A stretch of DNA of 12,352 bases from Planctomycetaceae bacterium UBA6163 (GTDB taxonomy: Bacteria > Planctomycetota > Planctomycetia > Pirellulales > Pirellulaceae), in assembly GCA_002428205.1 (NCBI GenBank), contig DIUH01000027.1, positions 359-12,710 on the forward strand, written 5' to 3'. The position numbers were made by a program, and so were the translations under genes. Shown here in pieces: positions 1 to 7,021 of this stretch (position 1 is its first letter; each line of letters opens with the position of its first letter). The notes beneath the pieces are model-generated. The model was not told where the DNA came from. It worked only from the letters and a program-made list of their open reading frames with translations, and did no database searches.

Positions 1-318
1 TACATCGCCAAGAACATCGTGGCCGCCGGCCTGGCAGAGCGTTGTGAAGTGCAACTTGCCTATGCGATTGGCGTTTCGGAGCCGGTCAGCGTCTATGTCG
101 ACACGCAGGGCAGCGGCAAGATCGACGATGCGAAGCTGTGCGACCTGGTGCGCGAGCATTTCCCACTAGCCCCAGCCGGGATTATTTCGCACCTAAAACT
201 GCGTCGCCCGGTGTTCAAGGTGACCACCTCGGGTGGGCATTTCGGCCGCGACGGCGACACGTTTACTTGGGAAAAGACCGATAAGGCCGACGCGTTGGCA
301 AAAGCCGCTGGCGTTTGA
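1..318 (+). CDS. metK: S-adenosylmethionine synthetase, C-terminal part (5' truncated by window edge)
   Basis: This enzyme makes S-adenosylmethionine from methionine and ATP in the cytoplasm. Only the last 105 codons are present, and the frame is open from base 1. The visible part is the typical C-terminal domain. It starts [18 protein letters not shown], continues with [15 protein letters not shown], then [20 protein letters not shown], and ends with the [19 protein letters not shown] segment that closes nearly all MetK proteins, followed by a short tail AKAAGV. The stop is TGA at 316-318. An intrinsic terminator lies about 130 bp downstream, so metK probably ends its own transcription unit before rpsB. 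The start codon and the N-terminal catalytic motifs lie outside the window. Confidence 0.96.
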   Translation, partial: YIAKNIVAAGLAERCEVQLAYAIGVSEPVSVYVDTQGSGKIDDAKLCDLVREHFPLAPAGIISHLKLRRPVFKVTTSGGHFGRDGDTFTWEKTDKADALAKAAGV

Positions 319-341
319 CACCAAAAATGACGATCTCTCTT

Positions 342-374
342 GCGGATCGGCTCTGATAAAGAGCCGACATCCGC
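342..374 (+). other. Long imperfect stem-loop after metK
   Basis: The arms 342-354 (GCGGATCGGCTCT) and 360-374 (AGAGCCGACATCCGC) form 13 base pairs closed by the loop GATAA, with a single 2-nt CA bulge at 368-369. No T-run follows, so this is not an intrinsic terminator. It starts 24 nt after the metK stop. It could protect the 3' end of the metK mRNA or be part of a leader for rpsB; the sequence alone does not decide. Confidence 0.6.
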
Positions 375-446
375 TAGGTGTGAGGTCCGAAAACTTTGCG
401 AAGGTTGCCTTGACGAGGTTTCCCCCAACGCAGTATCTTCTTGCAC

Positions 447-475
447 CCTGCGGAATTCACGCCGCAGGTTTTTTT
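447..475 (+). terminator. Rho-independent terminator downstream of metK
   Basis: A 7-bp GC-rich stem (CCTGCGG 447-453 with CCGCAGG 462-468) encloses an 8-nt loop and is followed directly by seven T residues (469-475). This is the classical intrinsic terminator form in the metK/rpsB direction. An upstream CGCAG (429-433) could pair with CTGCG (448-452), which would block the stem, so an attenuator role is conceivable but unproven. Confidence 0.85.
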
Positions 476-637
476 ATCTCAATGTCCTTTCTGGTCGTTC
501 CCCACGGACGAAGGGTATGTCCGCCGGCTTGTTGCTGGCCAGACGCCACCCTGAATCGAGACCGCTTCGGCACAGCTTTACGCTGCCGGGCAGAACTCGA
601 TTTTGTGCCTGAATGACCGCCGCATCAGGAGTATTTG

Positions 638-1420
638 ATGGCCGGTACGATTATCCAAGAAATGATTGAAGCGGGTGTCCACTTTGGCCACCGCACCAGT
701 CTTTGGAACCCGAAAATGGCTCCGTACATTTTCGGCCGCAAAAACCAAATTCACATTCTCGACATCCGCGAAACCTTGCGCGGTTTGTTACGAACCAAAA
801 AGTACCTAGGTCAAGTCGCCGCCGGTGGCAGCTTGATTCTGTTCGTCGGCACCAAGCGACAAGCTGGCGAAGCGATCGAAGAGCAGGCGTTGCGCTGTGG
901 GATGCCATTTGTCGCCGAACGTTGGCTTGGTGGCACGTTGACCAACTTCCGCACGATTCGCAACCGCTTGACCCGCTTGGAAGAGCTCGAGTCACTGCGC
1001 AGCAACGACGGTATGAACAATTACAGCAAGAAGATGCAATCTTCGCTGAACCGTGAATACCGCAAGATGTACCGCAACTTGAACGGCTTGCGAACCATGA
1101 ACCGATTGCCCGAGATTTTGTTCTTGGTTGATCCGGGTAAGGAGCGAAACGCGGTTCGCGAAGCAAAGCGATTGGGCATCGCAACGGCGGCGTTGATCGA
1201 TACCGACAGCGACCCGAGCGACATCGACTTGCCGATTCCGGGTAACGACGACGGTATTCGCAGCATCGAATTGATCCTCAAGCATTTGGCTGATTCGATC
1301 ATCGAGGGCAAAGGAATGTCGAATCAAGTTGCTGCGAAAACCGCTGAAGAGCCGGTTGCCGCTCAGGCTGATGAGCAATCCGCCCCGGCCGCGGACGCGG
1401 AAGCGTCGACAGCCGGTTAA
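638..1420 (+). CDS. rpsB: 30S ribosomal protein S2
   Basis: S2 is a structural protein of the small ribosomal subunit that binds at the head-body junction of the 30S particle, near S1. The 260-residue product has the normal bacterial length. It shows the family hallmarks in order: [17 protein letters not shown] and [15 protein letters not shown] at the N-terminus, [33 protein letters not shown], and [26 protein letters not shown] last helix segment ([18 protein letters not shown]) precedes an Ala/Glu-rich acidic tail of about 33 residues, which is common and variable in S2. The ATG at 638 is preceded by CAGGAG with 6-nt spacing; an in-frame TTG at 635 is less likely as the start. tsf follows after 223 bp, the usual rpsB-tsf order. 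Confidence 0.98.
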   Translation: MAGTIIQEMIEAGVHFGHRTSLWNPKMAPYIFGRKNQIHILDIRETLRGLLRTKKYLGQVAAGGSLILFVGTKRQAGEAIEEQALRCGMPFVAERWLGGTLTNFRTIRNRLTRLEELESLRSNDGMNNYSKKMQSSLNREYRKMYRNLNGLRTMNRLPEILFLVDPGKERNAVREAKRLGIATAALIDTDSDPSDIDLPIPGNDDGIRSIELILKHLADSIIEGKGMSNQVAAKTAEEPVAAQADEQSAPAADAEASTAG

Positions 1421-1460
1421 GCTTGTCGCGTTTCCTTTGTACTCCTTTGTTAGCTCCGTT

Positions 1461-1484
1461 TGCGGTCGATCACGATCGGCCGCA
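1461..1484 (+). other. Stem-loop in the rpsB-tsf gap
   Basis: Bases 1461-1470 (TGCGGTCGAT) pair with 1475-1484 (ATCGGCCGCA) to give 10 pairs, one of them a G-U wobble, around the tetraloop CACG. It lies about 40 nt after the rpsB stop and has no T-run, so it is not a standard terminator. It might be an mRNA processing or stability element, or modulate read-through into tsf. The rest of the gap (1421-1643) shows no gene or clear promoter. Confidence 0.55.
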
Positions 1485-1643
1485 GCGGCACAGCGCGATT
1501 CGCACGAACCGCGGTTTTGTGAACATTCAGTGTGCGGGGCGTGTCAATCAACCGCTCACTGGCCACGGCGAACCGATCCATTTGCTAATTTCCTGGTCGG
1601 TCCATCGCAATCCCCTTAGATCCACGATTCGGAGAAAATCCCA

Positions 1644-2483
1644 ATGACAACTATCTCGGCTTCGGCCGTTAAGGCCTTCCGCGAGCGTACCGGTTTGCCG
1701 CTGATGGACTGCAAGCAAGCGTTGCAAGAAGCGGGTGGAAACGAAGAGCTCGCTTTTGAAGTGCTGCGCAAAAAAGGCAAGCAGCTTTCCGACAAGCGAT
1801 CCGATCGCGAAACCGCCTTTGGCCGTTTCGGCATGTACATCGGCACCGACAAGAAGGTCGGCGCGATGGTCGAGCTGCTGTGCGAAAGCGCTCCGGTTAC
1901 CGCTAACGATTCGTTCATTCAGCTTGCCCAAGACTTGGCAACGCAATTGGCGACCGGCCCGGGTGCGGCAACCGCTGAGGAATTGCTGTCGCAGGATTCG
2001 CCCAGCATGCCCGGCACGTCGCTTGGCCAGCAGAAAGAAGACTTGTTCAATCGGATCCGTGAAGTCTTTAACGTCGGACGGATCGTTCGCGTCGAAGGCG
2101 TTTGCGGTGGATACCAGCACAATGCGGGCACGACCGCTGGCGTGTTGTTGCACATCGAAGGCGGCACCGACGAAGCGGCTAAGGACGTTTCGATGCACAT
2201 CGCCGCGATGAAGCCCGAAGTGTTGAACGTCGAAGACTTGGACCAAGCCCAAGTCAACAAAGAGCGGGAAATCCTGTCGGCAGCCGCTAAGGCTGAAGGC
2301 AAGCCTGACAACATTGTCGAGAAGATGGTCGAAGGCCGAATTCGCCAGTACTGTGCCGAACGCGCCTTGGTCGAACAACCGTTCGTCAAAGATGACAAGA
2401 TTTCGGTTGGCCAGTATGCCAAGAACAACGGCATGGTGATGAAGGGCTTCTGGCACTGGATCATCGGCGAAAAGGCGAGCTAA
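1644..2483 (+). CDS. tsf: Translation elongation factor Ts
   Basis: EF-Ts is the nucleotide-exchange factor that releases GDP from EF-Tu. The 279-residue product begins with the N-terminal UBA-like domain (residues about 3-45), with the family signature RTGLPLMDCKQALQEAGG. The core follows: GRFGMYIGTDKKVGAMVEL, GRIVRVEGVCGGYQHNAG, and MHIAAMKPEVLN. The C-terminal segment is IVEKMVEGRIRQYCAERALVEQPFVKDDKISVGQY. The ATG at 1644 has GGAG at 1631-1634, about 9 nt upstream. One feature is odd: where most EF-Ts proteins have the TDFV motif that contacts EF-Tu, this protein has SAPV (residues 82-85). Everything else looks functional, so this is read as a lineage variant. A strong terminator follows 41 bp after the stop; pyrH and frr, often next in other bacteria, are not here. 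Confidence 0.97.
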   Translation: MTTISASAVKAFRERTGLPLMDCKQALQEAGGNEELAFEVLRKKGKQLSDKRSDRETAFGRFGMYIGTDKKVGAMVELLCESAPVTANDSFIQLAQDLATQLATGPGAATAEELLSQDSPSMPGTSLGQQKEDLFNRIREVFNVGRIVRVEGVCGGYQHNAGTTAGVLLHIEGGTDEAAKDVSMHIAAMKPEVLNVEDLDQAQVNKEREILSAAAKAEGKPDNIVEKMVEGRIRQYCAERALVEQPFVKDDKISVGQYAKNNGMVMKGFWHWIIGEKAS

Positions 2484-2524
2484 TCCTGCCAATCGGGTGG
2501 TCGTTGCACGCTTAGTTCAATGTT

Positions 2525-2554
2525 AAACGCCAGCGAAAACTCGCTGGCGTTTTT
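2525..2554 (+). terminator. Rho-independent terminator of the rpsB-tsf unit
   Basis: Arms 2525-2536 (AAACGCCAGCGA) and 2541-2552 (TCGCTGGCGTTT) are perfectly complementary around the tetraloop AAAC. The 3' arm runs into five T residues (2550-2554). The stem is strong and lies 41 bp after the tsf stop, so it is read as the end of the rpsB-tsf transcript. Confidence 0.92.
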
Positions 2555-2571
2555 CGTTGGGAAAATCGAGG

Positions 2572-2600
2572 CTGACCTGCCCGTCGTGTTAAGGTAAACT
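2572..2600 (+). promoter_or_regulatory. Weak sigma-70-like promoter candidate for msrB
   Basis: CTGACC (2572-2577) and TAAACT (2595-2600) match the -35 and -10 consensus at 4 of 6 positions each, with the ideal 17-bp spacing. The pair lies between the tsf terminator and msrB, where a promoter is expected, about 115 bp ahead of the msrB start. Matches of this quality also occur by chance. Confidence 0.3.
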
Positions 2601-2714
2601 GATGGATGGGGTTGGACCTCGCAGGCACTGGCTTAATCGCCCCGTGTCACCGCCCAATCCGATTCGGCAAAATCCGATTGTTAACGATCTCTCACCCAAA
2701 CGGTGGATACTGCT

Positions 2715-3356
2715 ATGCAAAGAAGACTCATGTTGACCGCCCTAGCGCTTGCCCCCTTGGCAGGTTGCACCGGTGACGTTGATATCCTGTCGCCAGCCGC
2801 TGCGGATCAACCGCAAAAACCCGCTGACGCCGGCACCCGTGCCGCAGCCACCCAACCCGCGAAACAATCCGATAAAGCGATGAAATCAGCAGCCGAGAAA
2901 CAAAACATTGAGATCATCGAATCCGAAGACGAGTTCAATCGACTCAACGCCGAAGAGCGGCGGGTCATTTTGAACAAAGGGACCGAGCGGGCTTACATCG
3001 GCGAATACACCGATAATGAGAAAAAGGGGACTTACATTTGTCGTCGCTGCAACGCCGCCCTTTATCGTTCAGATACCAAGTTTCACAGCGGTTGTGGATG
3101 GCCCAGCTTTGACGATGAAATCAAAGGTGCCGTTACTCGCTTGCCAGATATCGATGGGCAACGGACCGAAATTGTTTGCACCAATTGTGACGGGCACCTC
3201 GGTCACGTATTCATCGGCGAACGCTTCACCGCCAAAAACACTCGCCACTGCGTCAACTCGATCTCGATGAAGTTTATCATCGATGGCGAACCGTTGCCGC
3301 CCAAATTGGTGCTGCGTTCCAAGGTGAAGGGCGAATCACCTGCGGTGAATCCATAG
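2715..3356 (+). CDS. msrB: Peptide-methionine (R)-S-oxide reductase MsrB, predicted lipoprotein
   Basis: MsrB reduces the R-form of methionine sulfoxide in proteins. The product (213 residues from ATG 2715) starts with MQRR, a hydrophobic stretch and a lipobox LAGC, giving a lipidated Cys18, so it should be exported and membrane-anchored. A low-complexity Ala/Gln/Pro/Lys linker runs to about residue 63. The SelR domain follows with two zinc Cys pairs (CRRC at 109/112, CTNC at 155/158), SGCGWPSF with Cys127, the GHLGHVF motif, and the catalytic RHCVNSISMKF with Cys179. A GTG four codons upstream (2703) and an internal ATG (2730) are alternatives. ATG 2715 is preferred because it puts two arginines before the hydrophobic core and has a weak GGTGG 8 nt upstream. 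It probably has its own promoter, as a terminator separates it from tsf. Confidence 0.93.
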   Translation: MQRRLMLTALALAPLAGCTGDVDILSPAAADQPQKPADAGTRAAATQPAKQSDKAMKSAAEKQNIEIIESEDEFNRLNAEERRVILNKGTERAYIGEYTDNEKKGTYICRRCNAALYRSDTKFHSGCGWPSFDDEIKGAVTRLPDIDGQRTEIVCTNCDGHLGHVFIGERFTAKNTRHCVNSISMKFIIDGEPLPPKLVLRSKVKGESPAVNP

Positions 3357-3412
3357 GCTCCCTTAACCCATCCTGGTTCGGACTCCAGCGTCATCAATCG
3401 TCATTAGCGAAT

Positions 3413-3443
3413 CAGGGTAAGGCATCACTGGGCCTTTACCCTG
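3413..3443. other. Stem-loop enclosing the stop codon of the permease-peptidase gene
   Basis: CAGGGTAAGGC (3413-3423) pairs with GCCTTTACCCTG (3432-3443), giving 11 pairs with one bulged T at 3435. The 8-nt loop contains the TGA stop (minus strand, 3425-3427). It lies in the short gap between the convergent genes msrB and the - strand permease. Neither strand has a T-run after it, so it is not a standard terminator, though it may stabilise or limit transcripts at this junction. Confidence 0.45.
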
Positions 3444-6400
3444 CGGACGTTGTCGCTTAGGACACGGTCGACCAATAAGGCAAACGGATCGATACCTGCT
3501 TCATACGGTAATTGGTCAACGATAAAGGTATGGGTCTGTTCGCCGGCGCCCAATTGTAAACGCTCGCGATAAAGCGTTTCGCCATACTCCGATCCGGACA
3601 CTGGTTTCGCAAATGCTCCGACTTCTACGTAGTCTGACATCTCGATTTCAGTCTCGTTGCCATCTGAGTTCGAGGCCAGTTTCTTTGTCTGGAATGTTAA
3701 AGTCACTTCAAACTTTCCGTCATCGATCGGGCGATACACAGCATCGATGGTTCGGTTGTCAAACAGCGTGATCTGTTCGAATAAATCGTTCAACAAGTAT
3801 TGTTTGTCGTCCGGAGTCTGGTCGCGAATAGCTGCGAGCAAGTCAAGCGACGTCGGATAAGGTGGGTCTTTGTAAGCAAACCTGTTGACCAATTGCCGCA
3901 GCGCCGCGTTCACTCGATCCTCACCGATCATTTCTTTTAGGTAGTACAGCACCACGCTTCCTTTCTGGTAATGCACGTATCCTTGTGACGGGTCGACTGT
4001 GGTAAGCGGTTCTTCTTTCAGGGCATCGGTGCCACGCGATCGCAGATAGCGGTCCATTTCATAACGCAAAAACTTACGCATCATGTCACGTCCGTAAGTC
4101 AGTTCCATCACCATCAGTGCGGAATACTGTGCCAGTGTTTCCGACAACAGGGTTGCCCCTTCCATTCGTGCCCCGACGACTTGATGCGCCCACCACTGGT
4201 GTGCCATCTCGTGCGCGACAACATAATAGACCATGTCAATCGCGTCTTCGGTTTCTAAATCTGCGATGAAGCCGATCCCTTCGGAGTATGGCATCGTCCC
4301 TGGAAAAGCCTGCGCGAAGGTTGCATAACGAGGGAACTCGATGATTCTCGCTTGTTTGTGGCGATAGGGACCGAAGTTGGTTGTGTAGTATTGAAGTGAC
4401 TTGCGGATCGAGTCGACCATCTTGGGTACATTCCAATGATGTTCCGGATGGTAATAGACCTCGATATCGATATCACCATACTTTTCTCGCGCGACCTCGT
4501 AACGGGCGGACATGAACGAATAGAAGTTCAGCGATGGTTGGTCTAACTTGTACTGGAAGAACTTACGCCCGTTTTCATCCCACTGCTTTACCAGCGACCC
4601 CGGGGCGATTGCGATCTGATCGGCAGACGTGCTGATCGTCGTTTCGACATCGACCCAATCCGAATTGTTGCTGATATACGTATTGTTGCAACTTTGGGAG
4701 CAATCCGCTTCTAATTTCGCCATGCGATGAGGATCGCCCAAATCACGACTACGACGGTCCGACCGAATCGACAATTCGCCATCGGGCTGGTAACCGATTT
4801 GCGGAGCGATGCTGTTGTTAAAGAATGTTCCGTTGGGCATCACCTGCATCACCGACAAGCTTTGTTCGAAACCCGACGGTTGGTAACTGACCGTGAACCC
4901 CATCTCGCGAACTTCGCCGGGTTCCATTGGTTTATCGAGGCGATAGATTCGATAATTTAGCCGCTGGTCATCCTTTTCCAGCGTCGCATTGGGCAGTTCA
5001 ATCTCGGTCACCAAGTCGGGTGATACCACGAAATGAACTTCCTCGATCGCGTGATCATGCTTGTTCTGTATCGATTGTTTGCCGCCGAAAACGATTGATC
5101 GACGTTCGGGAAATACTTGAATGTCATAAGAAATGCGAGTGATCCGCGGCTGTGGCAAGTCGACGTAGCGTCGATAATCTTTCTCATAATCCGCTTGCAA
5201 ATCTTTTTGTTCTTCCGAAGACCGCAGTTGGTTCAGAACCTTTGTGTTGTAAAAAATCCATCCCCCCAAGGCAATCATTACCATTAAGTTCACAGCCGCA
5301 AATCGCAACATCGGAGTGCTTAGGCGTTGTTTGCCGGAAATCAGCCGCTGCTTAAAGCGTGTTTCCTTTCCGCGTTGCCACAACAACGACGAGGCGATTG
5401 CCAACAGGGTTGCCCCGGCGGCCCAGTATGCACCAAACCATGATATGCTTTGGACGTAGGGAGCGAATCCATAAAAGTCGGAATAGACATATGCCGGCAA
5501 TTGGCCGTATTGCACCAGCAATGTCGACCAATCAAGCAAATACCAAACAAATGAGTTCGCGATCAGAACGACGATGAACGCGAAGTAGCCGACATACTTG
5601 CTGGGTGAAACGATGTGGCACGCCATTGCCAGGACCGTCAAGAACAGAAACTGAACAAAGTCGATGCCCAGCAATTCCGTGAAGTACAAAGCGAATTGAA
5701 AGCGGGTGTATCCTTGCGACCACTGGTACCCGATCCCACAGAGGATCGAGATCGCCATAAAAAGCCAGATCACACATGCGATGGTCAGCAATTTCGCGAC
5801 ATAGGTCGTCCAAGTCGGATAAGGCATTGCATCATAAACTTCGTCAAGTTTTGACTCCCGCTCTTTCCAAACCACGACACCACTGTAGAACGTGATGACC
5901 GAGATCAAAAACAAATAGGTTGCGCCACGAATCGCTTCGATCACCGAATAGGTTACCGGCAATGAACTCAAACCATATCCTTCGTTGGCACCGCTAGAAA
6001 GGATGGTCACAAGATTGATCACGGAAACGGCCAACAGGATCAGGAAGACACGGCTGCGGATAGTTTCAGCCAGGTCGATTCGGCACTGTGCACGAATCAA
6101 TTGTCCGACGACGGCACCCTGAGGCGAAAGCTCGGCGACCGAGGCCCCGACCAGTGGTGGGGCGCAAAGAACGTCGGCATCGTCGGCCACCGTTGCGGAT
6201 CGACGTGTGCGGCTTGCACGATCTGCGAATGAGAATCGCCATGCGGCAATCGCAAAAACTAGGCCCGCCACCGACAACCACAGCAACCGATTGATCAATA
6301 AGGTTCCCGTCAAGCCAAGGGTCAGCGTGTTGCGTTCGGTGATCGTCCAATAGCGTGTCATCCGCGCGAACGGTCGCACGCCAAGCGGGTCGAGCAGCAT

Positions 6401-7015
6401 TGCCAACTGTTCATTATCAAGATTGCTGATTAAGTTTCCCGATATTCCATAACCGATCAATAGTCCGATGGCTGATATAAATGCGAATGTACTGCTGCGG
6501 GTGACTGCGGCCACGGCAAAGATGAACGCGGCGGCCAGCAGGGTATTGGGAACTGCGAAAATGAAGAACCCGGCAAGGTGCGGCGATAAACTGTTCGGGC
6601 CCCATCGCTCTGCGTCGTTCCACGGCATGTAAGATGCAAGGAATACGCCCAATGAAATGCCGATCATCGGGAAAATCGCGGCAAGCGACGATCCCAAGAA
6701 ACGGCCCAGCAAGTAGGGCATCTTGCGAATCGGCGCGGAGAAGATTAATTGATTCGTTTGGTAGGTAAAATCTCGTGTCGCGGCGGCACTCGCAAACGCT
6801 GTTGTCATCAGCAACGTCAAGATCGATGCGATCGCATAGTAGTTCTGTACCACAAACGGGGCGTTTCGATTGGTGTTTTCAACCGCCCCGCCGATCACGA
6901 TATTATCGCTGCTTGCCGCTGCGAAAAACAACGTAGCCAGGATCAAGGTGAATACAAAAACCATCCAGCCTCGGAACCAAAACCCGAGCTCAAAACGTAA
7001 GATCGATGTAAACAT
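3425..7015 (-). CDS. ABC-2 permease fused to an M1-family zinc aminopeptidase
   Basis: The product has 1196 residues. Residues 1-260 form a first ABC-2 type permease module, with hydrophobic segments near 17-36, 58-79, 103-127, 145-195 and 240-260. Residues 300-590 form a second such module (near 322-340, 362-384, 405-428, 445-493, 523-545, 570-590). Residues from about 610 to the end are an M1 (gluzincin) peptidase that should face outside the cytoplasm. It has the zinc motif HEMAH (935-939), the third zinc ligand Glu959 in LLSETLAQY, and the transition-state Tyr1016 in HYQKG. The exopeptidase motif reads PGTMPYSEGIGF (Glu912) instead of GAMEN. The gap between HEXXH and Glu is 19 residues, not the usual 18; I recall the same in other permease-fused members. 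The ATPase gene ends 6 bp upstream and there is no good Shine-Dalgarno at ATG 7015, so translation is probably coupled. The substrate is unknown. Confidence 0.93.
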   Translation of the reverse strand: MFTSILRFELGFWFRGWMVFVFTLILATLFFAAASSDNIVIGGAVENTNRNAPFVVQNYYAIASILTLLMTTAFASAAATRDFTYQTNQLIFSAPIRKMPYLLGRFLGSSLAAIFPMIGISLGVFLASYMPWNDAERWGPNSLSPHLAGFFIFAVPNTLLAAAFIFAVAAVTRSSTFAFISAIGLLIGYGISGNLISNLDNEQLAMLLDPLGVRPFARMTRYWTITERNTLTLGLTGTLLINRLLWLSVAGLVFAIAAWRFSFADRASRTRRSATVADDADVLCAPPLVGASVAELSPQGAVVGQLIRAQCRIDLAETIRSRVFLILLAVSVINLVTILSSGANEGYGLSSLPVTYSVIEAIRGATYLFLISVITFYSGVVVWKERESKLDEVYDAMPYPTWTTYVAKLLTIACVIWLFMAISILCGIGYQWSQGYTRFQFALYFTELLGIDFVQFLFLTVLAMACHIVSPSKYVGYFAFIVVLIANSFVWYLLDWSTLLVQYGQLPAYVYSDFYGFAPYVQSISWFGAYWAAGATLLAIASSLLWQRGKETRFKQRLISGKQRLSTPMLRFAAVNLMVMIALGGWIFYNTKVLNQLRSSEEQKDLQADYEKDYRRYVDLPQPRITRISYDIQVFPERRSIVFGGKQSIQNKHDHAIEEVHFVVSPDLVTEIELPNATLEKDDQRLNYRIYRLDKPMEPGEVREMGFTVSYQPSGFEQSLSVMQVMPNGTFFNNSIAPQIGYQPDGELSIRSDRRSRDLGDPHRMAKLEADCSQSCNNTYISNNSDWVDVETTISTSADQIAIAPGSLVKQWDENGRKFFQYKLDQPSLNFYSFMSARYEVAREKYGDIDIEVYYHPEHHWNVPKMVDSIRKSLQYYTTNFGPYRHKQARIIEFPRYATFAQAFPGTMPYSEGIGFIADLETEDAIDMVYYVVAHEMAHQWWAHQVVGARMEGATLLSETLAQYSALMVMELTYGRDMMRKFLRYEMDRYLRSRGTDALKEEPLTTVDPSQGYVHYQKGSVVLYYLKEMIGEDRVNAALRQLVNRFAYKDPPYPTSLDLLAAIRDQTPDDKQYLLNDLFEQITLFDNRTIDAVYRPIDDGKFEVTLTFQTKKLASNSDGNETEIEMSDYVEVGAFAKPVSGSEYGETLYRERLQLGAGEQTHTFIVDQLPYEAGIDPFALLVDRVLSDNVRRVKAQ

Positions 7016-7021
7016 GGCGGC

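Larger units (their letters stand above)
319..637 (+). other. metK-rpsB intergenic region with three possible RNA stem-loops
   Basis: This 319-bp stretch holds no convincing gene. The short reading frames in it have no recognisable motif and overlap RNA hairpins. From left to right it has a long stem-loop at 342-374, an intrinsic terminator at 447-475, and a smaller stem-loop at 568-588 (CGG, 2-nt CA bulge, CAGC, loop TTTAC, GCTGCCG). The rpsB Shine-Dalgarno CAGGAG is at 626-631. I found no well-matched sigma-70 promoter between the terminator and rpsB, so the rpsB promoter is unresolved. Transcripts reaching rpsB would carry a structured leader, which would suit control by S2 itself. That control is inference. 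Confidence 0.6.

Noticed and set aside
315..343. A perfect -35 hexamer TTGACA at 315-320 overlapping the metK stop, as a promoter for rpsB
   Set aside because: No acceptable -10 lies at 16-18 bp spacing (the expected place reads TCTTGC), so the match alone is not evidence of a promoter.
651..1184. A 177-codon - strand frame antisense to rpsB
   Set aside because: It lies fully inside rpsB, is rich in Arg, Ser and Cys as typical of shadow frames, and shows no family motif.
1423..1647. Small + strand frames in the rpsB-tsf gap
   Set aside because: They have no ribosome site or known motif and contain the 1461-1484 hairpin; one runs into the tsf start out of frame.
1548..2492. A 314-codon open frame on the - strand, antisense to tsf
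   Set aside because: It mirrors the strongly conserved EF-Ts gene, has no recognisable domain, and long antisense frames are expected from the codon bias of tsf.
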